DNA of 64,000 nucleotides. Origin: Acidobacteriota bacterium. GTDB lineage: Bacteria > Acidobacteriota > Thermoanaerobaculia > Multivoradales > Multivoraceae. Shown here piece after piece: positions 18,028 to 27,905 of this stretch. Position numbers and translations under genes: made by a program. The DNA is taken from NCBI GenBank assembly GCA_026707545.1, contig JAPOWR010000001.1, forward strand, positions 1,054,001-1,118,000. Direction: 5' to 3'. The notes under the pieces are model-generated. The model worked only from the letters and a program-made list of their open reading frames with translations, made no database searches and was not told the origin of the DNA. How positions within the stretch are numbered: the stretch's first letter is position 1; each line of letters begins with the position of its first letter.

Positions 18028-19386
18028 GTGCCGGTTGTGCGTCTGGATGGAGTCTTGCGCCCGGAGCGCGTCGCGCTGGCGGCCGTGCTGGCCCTGATCG
18101 CCGGGGTCGCTACCGCGGCACCGCCCGCGAGTTCGGATGTGGAAGGCGGCTGGCCGGCCTGGCGCGGCCCGAGCCGGACCGGATCGGCGCCGGGCGGCAA
18201 TCCGCCGATCGAGTGGTCCGAAACGAAGAACGTGCGCTGGAAGAAGGCGGTGCCGGGTCTAGGTCTGTCGTCCCCCATCATCTGGGGCGACCGGCTGTAC
18301 CTGACGACCGCGGTGCCGACCGGCGAGAAGGTCGAGGTCGAGAGCGCGCCGCGGGCCGGTAGGCGTGGCGGCATTCCGCCGGACCGGGTCCTGAGCTACG
18401 AGGTCCACGCGCTGGACCGCGCCACCGGATCGACGGTGTGGAAGCGGACCGTGCGCACGGAAGCGCCGTCCGGTGGGACGCATCCCGACGGCACCTGGGC
18501 CTCCGGGTCGCCGGTCACGGATGGCGAGGTGCTGATCGCGTTCTTCGGTTCGCAGGGCCTGTACGCCTTCGACCTGGACGGGACCGAACTCTGGCGCCGC
18601 GACTTCGGCGACATGAGGACCCGGCTGGGCTTCGGCGAGGGAAGCTCGCCGGCGCTTCACGGCGACCGCGTGTTCGTCATCTGGGATCACGAGGACGACT
18701 CCTTCATGGTCGCTCTCGACAAGAAGACGGGGCAGGAGATCTGGCGCCGCGACCGCGACGAGATGACGGCCTGGACGACGCCCCTGGTGGTCGAGCACGG
18801 CGGCCGGACGCAGGTCATCACCAGCGCGACGAACCGCGTCCGCGCCTATGACGCGGACACCGGCGAACCGATCTGGCAGGCGACGGGCATGACCCTCAAT
18901 GCGATCCCGTCGCCGGTCTACTCCGAAGGCGTCGTCTACCTGACCAGCGGTTTCCGCGGCAGCAAGCTGCTGGCGGTGCGCCTCGACGGCGCCGAGGGCG
19001 ATGTCACAGGCACGAAGCAGGTCGTCTGGTCGGTGGACCGGGACACGCCGTATGTGCCTTCGCCGCTGCTGCACGACGGCGTCATCTACTTCACGAAGTC
19101 GAACAACGGCATCCTCTCGGCGTTCGATGCCAGGACGGGTGAGGCGCTCTACGCGAACCAGCGGCTGGGGCCGGTCCGCAACGTGTACGCGTCGCCGGTG
19201 GCGGTCGGCGACCGCGTCTACTTCACGAGCCGCGACGGGGAGTTCCTGGTCGCGAAGGCCGGACCAACCTTCGAGGTCTTGGCCGAGAACGAACTCGACG
19301 ACCGCTTCGACGCCTCCCCGGCCATCGTCGGCGACGAGATCTACCTGCGCGGCCGCCGCAACCTGTACTGCATCGCCGCGCCGTAA
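18028..19386 (+). CDS. PQQ-like beta-propeller repeat protein
   Basis: A 452-aa exported protein with a signal peptide (ending LIAGVATAAPP) and repeated tryptophan-docking blades of the PQQ/quinoprotein-like propeller. WPAWRGPSRTGSAPGGNPP is the typical opening, then repeats such as VHALDRATGSTVWKR and VRAYDADTGEPIWQA. It resembles BamB-like and Acidobacteriota/Planctomycetes PQQ-binding-like proteins, most of which lack a proven cofactor. No haem motif is present. GTG start at 18028 with GGAGGG nearby. Last gene of the 16259-19386 run. Confidence 0.88.
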   Translation: MPVVRLDGVLRPERVALAAVLALIAGVATAAPPASSDVEGGWPAWRGPSRTGSAPGGNPPIEWSETKNVRWKKAVPGLGLSSPIIWGDRLYLTTAVPTGEKVEVESAPRAGRRGGIPPDRVLSYEVHALDRATGSTVWKRTVRTEAPSGGTHPDGTWASGSPVTDGEVLIAFFGSQGLYAFDLDGTELWRRDFGDMRTRLGFGEGSSPALHGDRVFVIWDHEDDSFMVALDKKTGQEIWRRDRDEMTAWTTPLVVEHGGRTQVITSATNRVRAYDADTGEPIWQATGMTLNAIPSPVYSEGVVYLTSGFRGSKLLAVRLDGAEGDVTGTKQVVWSVDRDTPYVPSPLLHDGVIYFTKSNNGILSAFDARTGEALYANQRLGPVRNVYASPVAVGDRVYFTSRDGEFLVAKAGPTFEVLAENELDDRFDASPAIVGDEIYLRGRRNLYCIAAP

Positions 19387-19407
19387 CGGCGGCGGTTGCA
19401 CCCGCCC

Positions 19408-19576
19408 GTCCGGGGGTCGGTAGAGAGGGTCCCGGACGGCCGTGCGCGCTTTCTCGGATGACGGGAAGGTTGCGCGCACTTCGCTTCACTCGCTTCGGTC
19501 AGGCGTCGGTTTCCGGGAGGGCGTCGGGCGTCGCTCGTTCAGAGCCCGCCGGGACCCTCTCTACCGACCCCCGGAC
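19408..19576. repeat. MITE-like unit bounded by a perfect 28-bp inverted repeat
   Basis: The arm at 19408-19435 (begins GTCCGGGGGTCGGTAGAGAG) is the exact reverse complement of 19549-19576. A 113-nt spacer lies between them and contains no ORF of note. No target duplication is evident at the flanks. The arms could be ends of a small non-autonomous element or the base of a large RNA stem at the end of the converging transcripts. Confidence 0.6.
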
Positions 19577-19621
19577 AGGCTGGACCGCGTCGGGCGGCCC
19601 GGCGCCGGGTGAGTGCCGGAA

Positions 19622-19752
19622 GATCCGCACACCCAGAGGACCATTGCGGTGGAAGCGCCCTTGTTCTGCAGCCAGCGTGGCGTCGCTGTGATCAATGGGC
19701 TCGCAGTAGGGACTCTCCCTCCGGGCAGGGGCGTGCTCTGGGTGCGCGGACC
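19622..19752. repeat. Imperfect 20-bp inverted repeat
   Basis: The arm at 19622-19641 matches the reverse complement of 19733-19752 at 17 of 20 positions. The core CACCCAGAG is exact. The 91-nt interior contains GC-rich sequence without a gene. It lies 45 nt from the 28-bp repeat unit and has the same general build. Confidence 0.4.
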
Positions 19753-19864
19753 TGACATCCGACCGCCCGCTGACGGGCGCTCGGACTGTGACACTGCCGG
19801 CGCGGAGACGCGCCGCCAGGGTGCTGGTCCGCTGCCGCCGGAGGCTGGAAGCGCGCGCCGGCCG

Positions 19865-22354
<2,490 letters not shown>

Positions 22355-22394
22355 GGCGTCGAGGATAGCCCGCCCCGCTGCTACATTCCCACGG

Positions 22395-23126
22395 ATGCCT
22401 GAACTGCGGCCCCCGCCGGCGGGCCGGAAGCTGATTCTGGAACTGCGGCGCGAGTTGAGGGCCGCCGGAGACCCCGAGCGGGCGAAGGGGCAGCAGGCCT
22501 ACATGAAGTCGGAGATGCCGTTCTGGGGTGTGAAGACGCCGGAACTGCGGAAGATCGGCCGCGCGGCTTTCCGGAATCATGCGCTGGACGGCTTCGAGGA
22601 GTGGCGCTCGACCGTTCTGATGCTCTGGCGGACCGCCGGCCGCCGCGAGGAACGGCACGCCGCGATCGACCTCAGCGGCTACCGCGCGTACCAGCCGCTG
22701 CGCACGATGAGGGCATTGCCAGTCTTCGAGGAGATGATCGTCTCCGGCGCCTGGTGGGACTACGTGGACGCCGTGGCGAGCCACCGGTTGCGGGAACTCG
22801 TCGAGCGGTATCCGAAGACGATGGCGAAGCGGATGAACGTGTGGAGCCGATGCCCCGACATGTGGAAGCGGCGCGCGTCGATCATCTGCCAGCTAGGCCG
22901 CAAGGGCGCGACCGATCTGGAGCTTCTGCACGACACGATCGGCGAGAACCTGCTGGGGTCGCGCTTCGGCGGCGAGTTCTTCATTCGCAAGGCGATCGGG
23001 TGGGCGCTGCGCGATTTGGCCTGGCACGATCCGGATGAAGTGCGGCGGTTCGTGCGGGAGCATGAGGAGCGGCTGAGTCCGCTGAGCCGCCGGGAGGCGC
23101 TGAGGAACTTGAGGAACGAGGCGTGA
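22395..23126 (+). CDS. DNA alkylation repair protein, AlkD-like
   Basis: A 243-aa all-helical HEAT-like repeat protein of the AlkD family, which are DNA glycosylases for alkylated bases. Family segments include [20 protein letters not shown] near the N-terminus, [13 protein letters not shown] in the centre (tryptophan-aspartate pair of the active-site cleft) and [21 protein letters not shown] near the C-terminus. The length is typical. ATG at 22395 chosen because the upstream extension covers the divergent promoter region. Its TGA overlaps the GTG start of the next, disrupted gene (GTGA). Confidence 0.9.
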   Translation: MPELRPPPAGRKLILELRRELRAAGDPERAKGQQAYMKSEMPFWGVKTPELRKIGRAAFRNHALDGFEEWRSTVLMLWRTAGRREERHAAIDLSGYRAYQPLRTMRALPVFEEMIVSGAWWDYVDAVASHRLRELVERYPKTMAKRMNVWSRCPDMWKRRASIICQLGRKGATDLELLHDTIGENLLGSRFGGEFFIRKAIGWALRDLAWHDPDEVRRFVREHEERLSPLSRREALRNLRNEA

Positions 23127-23365
23127 CCTCGGCTTCAGTTCAGCGCCGGATCGCCCTCCTGCTCGCGGCGCTTCTGCTGCCGGCGGCGCTGGCATGCCGG
23201 GGCGCCGGCGACGAGCGGCTCCGTTGGGTCGACTGGGCGGGCGAGACCCATCGCCAGGTCGCCGTCGATCGGGAAGCGGGACAGTACCTCGGTCACCCGA
23301 CGACGGTCCTGCTGTCTGACGAACGCTCGATCCTGACCGTCTACCCGAAGGGGATTATAAGGTAG
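23123..23365 (+). pseudogene. 5' fragment of sialidase-PheC-AroQ fusion, cut by the IS1595 element
   Basis: The fragment starts with GTG at 23123 and encodes a signal peptide (about 1-25), then the beginning of a sialidase-type propeller. At 23349 it runs into the transposon and stops at a TAG inside the terminal repeat after adding only a few foreign residues. The downstream half resumes at 25817. Joining 23123-23349 with 25817-27905 gives 2316 nt, exactly 772 codons including stop, with no internal stop. The fragment overlaps the AlkD-like gene by 4 nt. Confidence 0.88.
23342..23349 (+). repeat. Target-site duplication, left copy (TACCCGAA)
   Basis: The 8-bp TACCCGAA flanks the transposon here and again at 25809-25816. 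Eight base pairs is the target duplication size known for the IS1595 family. Exact identity indicates a fairly recent insertion. Confidence 0.92.
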
Positions 23366-23374
23366 GGTTGACAG
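23350..23374 (+). repeat. Left terminal inverted repeat of the IS1595 element
   Basis: The 25 nt begin GGGGATTATAAGG and end GTAGGGTTGACAG. They match the reverse complement of 25784-25808 at 23 of 25 positions. The TTGACA at its inner end forms the -35 box of the transposase promoter. Confidence 0.93.
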
Positions 23375-23412
23375 CGGTAGCGGATTCCGGTAGTGTTTAT
23401 GGACACTACCGG
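23368..23412 (+). promoter_or_regulatory. Transposase promoter overlapped by a perfect dyad
   Basis: TTGACA (23368-23373, inside the terminal repeat) is followed by 17 nt and TAGTGT (23391-23396). A perfect 10-bp dyad, CCGGTAGTGT (23387-23396) with ACACTACCGG (23403-23412) and a 6-nt spacer, covers the -10 and start region. It could be an operator bound by an element-encoded protein, or an RNA hairpin just upstream of the ATG at 23424. Confidence 0.6.
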
Positions 23413-23423
23413 CGAGGACGACG

Positions 23424-24395
23424 ATGACCTACAACGCACCTGGGAAGGCTCACCGAGAGGGGATCACCCTGCTCCAGCTTTCCGCGCTGTTCCCCGATGA
23501 GGACGCGGCGCGGAAGTGGTTCGAGGGTATCTTCTACGCGGAGGGCCGGTTCTGCCCGCGCTGCGGCACGGACAACAACTACTCCTGCAAGCACAAGAAG
23601 ATGCCCTACCGCTGCCGCGACTGCAAGAGCTACTTCAGCGTCAAGACCGGCACCGCCATGGAAGGCTCGCCGATCCCGCTGCTCAAGTGGCTCTACGCGA
23701 TCTACCTCGACCTGACGAGCCTCAAGGGCGTCTCGTCCATGAAGCTGCACCGCGACCTGGGCGTCAGTCAGCCTACGGCGTGGTTCATGCTCCAGCGCAT
23801 CCGCGAGGGCTTCAAGGATCAGGGGCCGGAAGTCCGGTTCGAGGGTCCAGTTGAGGTAGACGAGACCTACGTAGGCGGGCTGCGGAAGAACATGAGCAAG
23901 GCGCAGCGGGCCACGCTCGAAGGGCGCGGGCCGGTCGGCAAGACCGCGATTGTCGGCGCGAAGGATCGGAAGACGGGCAAGGTCGCGGCGCGGGTCGTCC
24001 GGCAAACGGACGGCGAGACGCTGCAAGGCTTTGTGCACGAACACGCGGCGGAAGGCGCGGAGATCTACACGGACGACGCCACGGCATACAAGGGACTGCC
24101 GAACCACGAGACGGTGAAGCACTCCGTAGGCGAGTACGTCGCGGGCCGAGTCCACACGAACAGCATCGAGAGCTTCTGGTCGATGCTCAAGCGGGCGCAC
24201 AAGGGAACGTTCCACAAGCTGTCCCCGAAGCACCTACAGCGCTACGTCAACGAGTTCGCCGGACGCGAGAACATCCGCGAGATGGACACCATCTCCCAGA
24301 TGGCCGCGTTGACTGCCGGACTCGCTGCGAAGCGGCTCACTTACCGCGACCTGATCGCTCCAAACGGGCTGGCATCAGGTGCACGATCGGAGTAG
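23424..24395 (+). CDS. IS1595-family transposase
   Basis: This 323-aa DDE transposase has an N-terminal zinc ribbon (C44-x2-C47 and C64-x2-C67, around FCPRCGTDNN and YRCRDCKSYF). It is followed by the catalytic core: D146 in VEVDETYVGG, D217/D218 in IYTDDATAY, and the N246/E249 region HTNSIESFWSMLKRAHKG. The layout is that of the IS1595 superfamily. The ATG lies 50 nt inside the left terminal repeat. The gene looks intact, so the element may still be mobile. Confidence 0.95.
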   Translation: MTYNAPGKAHREGITLLQLSALFPDEDAARKWFEGIFYAEGRFCPRCGTDNNYSCKHKKMPYRCRDCKSYFSVKTGTAMEGSPIPLLKWLYAIYLDLTSLKGVSSMKLHRDLGVSQPTAWFMLQRIREGFKDQGPEVRFEGPVEVDETYVGGLRKNMSKAQRATLEGRGPVGKTAIVGAKDRKTGKVAARVVRQTDGETLQGFVHEHAAEGAEIYTDDATAYKGLPNHETVKHSVGEYVAGRVHTNSIESFWSMLKRAHKGTFHKLSPKHLQRYVNEFAGRENIREMDTISQMAALTAGLAAKRLTYRDLIAPNGLASGARSE

Positions 24396-24398
24396 GCC

Positions 24399-25076
24399 AT
24401 GCGACTACTGGACCTGTTCTGCGGCGCGGGAGGCGCCGCAGTCGGTTATCAGCGGGCAGGGTTCGACGAGGTGGTCGGCGTCGATATCGACCCTCAGCCC
24501 AACTATCCCTTCGAGTTCGAGCAAGGCGACGCGCTTGCCTGTCTAGCCAAGTACATAGCGGCGGGCCGCGAGTTCGACGCGATCCACGCTTCCCCGCCGT
24601 GTCAGGCGTACAGCGACCTGAAAGCCCGTGCACCGGATCACACCTACCCGAAGCTGATCGAGCCGGTACGGAAGGCGCTCAAGGCGACCGGACTGCCCTA
24701 CGTGATCGAGAACGTCTGCGGCGCACCGCTGCACAACCCCGCGGTCTTGTGCGGGACGATGTTCCCTGGGCTTCGGGTTCTGCGGCATCGGCTGTTCGAG
24801 ACGAACTTCCCCGTTCTGACACCGCCACACGGCGCGCATCCTCTCGTCCACACGCTGGACAAGCGGAAGAAGCACTACGGGCACACGGACGAGTGGAAGG
24901 ACTACGTTCAAGTCACGGGCGGCGGCAACTGTTCCGTCGCGTCGGCTCGAGACGCAATGGGCATCGACTGGATGACCAAGACCGAACTGAACGAGGCGAT
25001 CCCTCCCGACTACACCGAGTTCATCGGTGAGCAGATGATCGCGGCCCTCAGCCAATGGCAGCGCGAGATCGCTTAG
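24399..25076 (+). CDS. Phage-type DNA cytosine-5 methyltransferase (transposon passenger)
   Basis: A 225-aa enzyme that should transfer a methyl group from AdoMet to cytosine in DNA. Motif I is DLFCGAGGAAVGYQRAGF (from residue 5), motif IV is HASPPCQAYS with the catalytic C68, motif VI is YVIENV (E104), and LRVLRHRLFETNFPV corresponds to motif VIII. The enzyme is short and closely resembles methyltransferases of actinophages and their hosts, which suggests phage origin. The target site is unknown. It starts 3 nt after the transposase stop and overlaps the HNH gene by 22 nt. Confidence 0.92.
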   Translation: MRLLDLFCGAGGAAVGYQRAGFDEVVGVDIDPQPNYPFEFEQGDALACLAKYIAAGREFDAIHASPPCQAYSDLKARAPDHTYPKLIEPVRKALKATGLPYVIENVCGAPLHNPAVLCGTMFPGLRVLRHRLFETNFPVLTPPHGAHPLVHTLDKRKKHYGHTDEWKDYVQVTGGGNCSVASARDAMGIDWMTKTELNEAIPPDYTEFIGEQMIAALSQWQREIA

Positions 25077-25603
25077 CCGACTACTTCCGGCTGCATCCTG
25101 GCCGCGTCCTTGACGCTACTGAGCTAGCGCCGATAGCGGGGATTCAGGCATGGCAGCGCCGCATCCGTGAACTGAGGGCGGCGGGCTGGCCGATAGACAC
25201 CTCGACCACGGCGGCAAACCTGAAGCCAGGGGAGTACCGGCTGGCCGGTGAACCACCGGAGGACTACCTCTTCGCGAAGGGAATCTCAGCCCGTGTCCGC
25301 GCCGAAGTACTGGAACGGAACGGCTACACCTGCCAGATGTGCGGCGCTGCGGCAGGCGAGACCGGCGACGACGGGAAGCGGGTCCGTCTCCAGATGGGCC
25401 ACATCGTGGACGAGAGCTACGGAGGCGAGGCGGAAGCTCGGAACCTCCGTGCGTTGTGCGCCCAGTGCAACCACGGGGCGAAGAACCTAGTACCTGAGCC
25501 GCCGCGCTGGGTCTGGCTGCTGAGCCAGATACGGCGGGCGCGGGTCGACGACCAGTTGAAGGCGCTGGAGTGGCTTCAACGCAAGTTCGAGGGGGAGCCA
25601 TGA
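25055..25603 (+). CDS. HNH endonuclease with winged-helix-like N-terminus (transposon passenger)
   Basis: A 182-aa protein. Residues about 5-65 look like a small winged-helix DNA-binding domain (LDATELAPIAGIQAWQRRIR). Residues 80-145 form an HNH nuclease with zinc cysteines C93/C96 (YTCQMC) and C135/C138 (LCAQCNHG) and the catalytic H116 in QMGHIVDESYGG. HNH proteins of this build occur beside cytosine methyltransferases in type II restriction-modification systems, so it is probably the cognate nuclease. The ATG at 25055 lies within the methyltransferase gene, so the two are coupled. Confidence 0.88.
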   Translation: MAARDRLADYFRLHPGRVLDATELAPIAGIQAWQRRIRELRAAGWPIDTSTTAANLKPGEYRLAGEPPEDYLFAKGISARVRAEVLERNGYTCQMCGAAAGETGDDGKRVRLQMGHIVDESYGGEAEARNLRALCAQCNHGAKNLVPEPPRWVWLLSQIRRARVDDQLKALEWLQRKFEGEP

Positions 25604-25749
25604 AGGCGCAAGTCAAGAAGCTGTTGGCGAGGTTCGGTCAGGCGAAGAAGCATCCGATCTACGGCAACGCGACGGCGGAACAGGTCGCGCTCAAGCTGCG
25701 GCGCACCATCGCCGAACCCGCCCGAACTGAGACGAAGAAGGCAGGCTAG
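25600..25749 (+). CDS. Small basic protein, last passenger of the transposon
   Basis: A 49-codon ORF starting MKAQVKKLLARFGQAKKHP and ending in KKAG. Its ATG overlaps the TGA of the HNH gene by 4 nt, and GGGGGAG lies just upstream as a ribosome site. The protein is strongly basic and mostly helical in prediction. It could be a small DNA-binding or controller protein, but no family is recognised. It ends 34 nt before the right terminal repeat. Confidence 0.6.
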   Translation: MKAQVKKLLARFGQAKKHPIYGNATAEQVALKLRRTIAEPARTETKKAG

Positions 25750-25783
25750 GGGCGCGTTCCCGCTGCCCCGCTACCGGCCTGTC

Positions 25784-25808
25784 CTGTCAACCCTACTTGA
25801 TAATCCCC
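25784..25808 (-). repeat. Right terminal inverted repeat of the IS1595 element
   Basis: The reverse complement reads GGGGATTATCAAG then TAGGGTTGACAG, matching the left repeat at 23 of 25 positions. On the minus strand the TTGACA would point into the element, without a good -10. Confidence 0.93.
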
Positions 25809-25816
25809 TACCCGAA
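25809..25816 (+). repeat. Target-site duplication, right copy (TACCCGAA)
   Basis: This is an exact copy of 23342-23349. The host gene sequence continues directly after it (GGGCCACGGC). Confidence 0.92.
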
Positions 25817-27905
25817 GGGCCACGGCGCCGGCCCGATCGTCATGAAGCGGAGCGGCGACGGCGGGCTCACGTGGAGCGAGCGGCTGCCGACGCCGGCGAG
25901 CTGGGCGACGTCGATGGAGACGCCGACCGTCTTCCCGGTCGATCTCGCGGACGGCCGGCGGCGCCTCATCATGTTCTCCGGGCTCTACCCTGTGCGGATG
26001 GCGCGCTCGGAGGACGAGGGCGGGACCTGGACCGAGCTCGAGCCGATCGGTCACTTCGGCGGCGTCGTCGCGATGTCGTCGGTGGAACGGCTGCGCAGCC
26101 TGGACGGAGAGCTGATGGCGCTGTTCCACGACGACGGACGCTTCTTCCGCCGGCCGACATCCCGCTACGAGCGGATTCCCGGCTTCGAACCCGAGTTCAA
26201 GGTCTACAAGACGATCTCGCTCGACGACGGTCTCACGTGGTCGGAACCCGAGGTCATCGCCGAACACACGGAGGCGCATCTCTGCGAGCCGGGTCTGATC
26301 CGCTCGCCGGATGGCCGCGAGATCGCCGTGCTGCTTCGGGAGAACAGCCGCCGGTTCAACTCCTTCGTCATCTTCTCGCCCGACGAGGGCCGCACCTGGA
26401 GCCGGCCGGTCGAACTGCCGTCCTCGCTGACCGGCGACCGTCACGTCGGCCGGTACACGCCGGACGGCCGCCTCTTCATCACCTTCCGCGACCAGGAACC
26501 GTCCAGCCCGTGGAGGGGCGACTGGGTGGGCTGGCTGGGTCGCTACGAGGACCTGCGACGCGGGGGCCGTGAGCCCTGGGCGGGCGAGACGCGGGTGCGC
26601 CTGATGGACAACAGGTACGCCGCGGACACGGCGTACCCGGGCCTCGAACTGCTCCCGGACGGCACCTTCGTGACCACCACGTACGGCCACTTCACTCCGG
26701 GCGAGGAGCCGTGGATCGCCTCCGTGCGTCTCACGGCGGCGGAACTGGATGAGGCTTCTTCGACGGCTCCGATCGGCGTGCCGTCCAAGCTGGTGCTCAG
26801 GGTGGGAACCAGCGGCGACTATCCCCCGTTCTCGACCACCGAGAGAGTTTCGAACGAAGAGGCGGTTCGCCTGGGCTTCGACATCGAGATCGCGGAACGA
26901 CTTGCCTCCGACCTCGGCTTCGACCTGGACTTCCGCCCCTTCGACTGGCCGGAGTTGGCGGCATCGATGGCCGCGGACGACTTCGATCTCGCGATGAGTG
27001 GCGTCACCTGGCGGCCCGGGCGGGCTGCCGTCGGGTGGATGAGCCGGGCGGTCGCGGCGGGCGGCCCCTGCGTGGTCAGCTCGGCGGCCGCGCCCGAGCC
27101 GCCACGCCGCGTGGCCGTCAATCGGGGCGGGATCCTGGAGAGCTGGACGCGGGAGCGCTTTGGAGACGGCGTCACCGGGATCACCGCCGTCGACGACAAC
27201 CTCTCTCTGCCCGGCCGCCTGGAACGGGACGAAGTGGACGCCTTCGTCACCGATTCGTTCGAGGTCGAGCATTTCGGCCGTGACGGATGGCGGCGTCTCT
27301 GCGAACCGCCGCTCGACCGCAAGGTGTTCTGGGTCGCCCCCGAACGGGCGGATGAACTGGGGCCCTCGGTCGACCGCTGGATTCAGCGCAACGAGCGCTG
27401 GCTCGAGGCCCGCCGCGAGGAGTGGTTCGGCCGCGGCCAGCACCGCGACGAGCTGGACCACCTGCTCGACCTGACGGCCCGCCGGCTCGCCTTCATGCAA
27501 CCGGTCGCCTGGTGGAAGTCGGCGCGCGGTGTGCCGATCGAGGATCTGGAACGGGAGCGGGTCGTGCTGGAGGCAGCGGAACGGAACGCTGCCCGCTTCG
27601 GGCTCGATCCGCAGCCGGTACGCGACTGGTTCGCGCTTCAGATCGACCTGGCCAAGGCGGTCCAGCGCCGGACCCCGGCGGCGGCGCCGACGCTGGAACT
27701 GGAGGAGGTTCGCCCGGCTCTGATTCGCCTGGGCGAACGCCAGGTGCGCTCGCTCCGGGCGCTGGCGGCCGGAGCGGTCGATGAGCCCGACGGTGCGGAC
27801 CTCGAGGGCCTCACGCCATATCTGAATCGTGCGGAGGTGGAGCGGGTGCGGGCCGGATTGACGCGGCTCCTGGCCGGGCTGAGGGCTACTTCATCGCGGC
27901 GATGA
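25817..27905 (+). pseudogene. 3' fragment of sialidase-PheC-AroQ(gamma) fusion gene
   Basis: With the 5' fragment this would encode 771 aa in three parts. Residues about 45-390 form a sialidase propeller with Asp-box motifs SGDGGLTW, SEDEGGTW, SLDDGLTW and SPDEGRTW. Residues about 400-610 are a periplasmic binding-protein fold resembling cyclohexadienyl dehydratase PheC (LRVGTSGDYPPFS, DFDLAMSGVTW, VNRGGILESW). Residues about 617-740 resemble secreted gamma-class chorismate mutase (LLDLTARRLAFMQPVAWWK and RVVLEAAERNAARFGLDP). The insertion removes the signal peptide; a TTG at 25797 could give a leaderless product but probably no function. The 3' end overlaps the convergent dehydrogenase gene by 20 nt. 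Confidence 0.85.

Larger units (their letters stand above)
19387..19864. other. 478-nt gene-free region between convergent genes
   Basis: No credible gene was found here. It separates the convergent PQQ-propeller and DUF255 genes. It holds a perfect 28-bp inverted repeat (19408-19435 with 19549-19576), an imperfect 20-bp inverted repeat (19622-19641 with 19733-19752), and a short hairpin CGCCCG-CTGA-CGGGCG at 19764-19779. A 111-codon ORF on the minus strand overlaps it but has no recognisable features and repetitive composition. Confidence 0.7.
23350..25808 (+). mobile_element. IS1595-family transposon with methyltransferase and HNH passengers (2459 bp)
   Basis: The element is bounded by 25-bp terminal inverted repeats (23350-23374 and 25784-25808). 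They differ at two positions and share GGGGATTAT and GTAGGGTTGACAG. It is flanked by the exact 8-bp duplication TACCCGAA. It contains an IS1595-type transposase, a phage-type cytosine methyltransferase, an HNH endonuclease and a 49-codon ORF, all on the plus strand and tightly packed. The IS1595 family is known to include members with passenger genes. Removing the element plus one duplication restores the host reading frame. Confidence 0.95.

Noticed and set aside
25746..27500. 584-codon minus-strand ORF opposite the sialidase-PheC fragment
   Set aside because: Shadow ORF; the plus frame has Asp-boxes and domain matches and restores exactly after element removal.
25797..27905. Treating the 3' half of the fusion as an intact gene starting at TTG 25797
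   Set aside because: The TTG is created by the transposon end, there is no signal peptide or ribosome site, and the true 5' end lies before the element.
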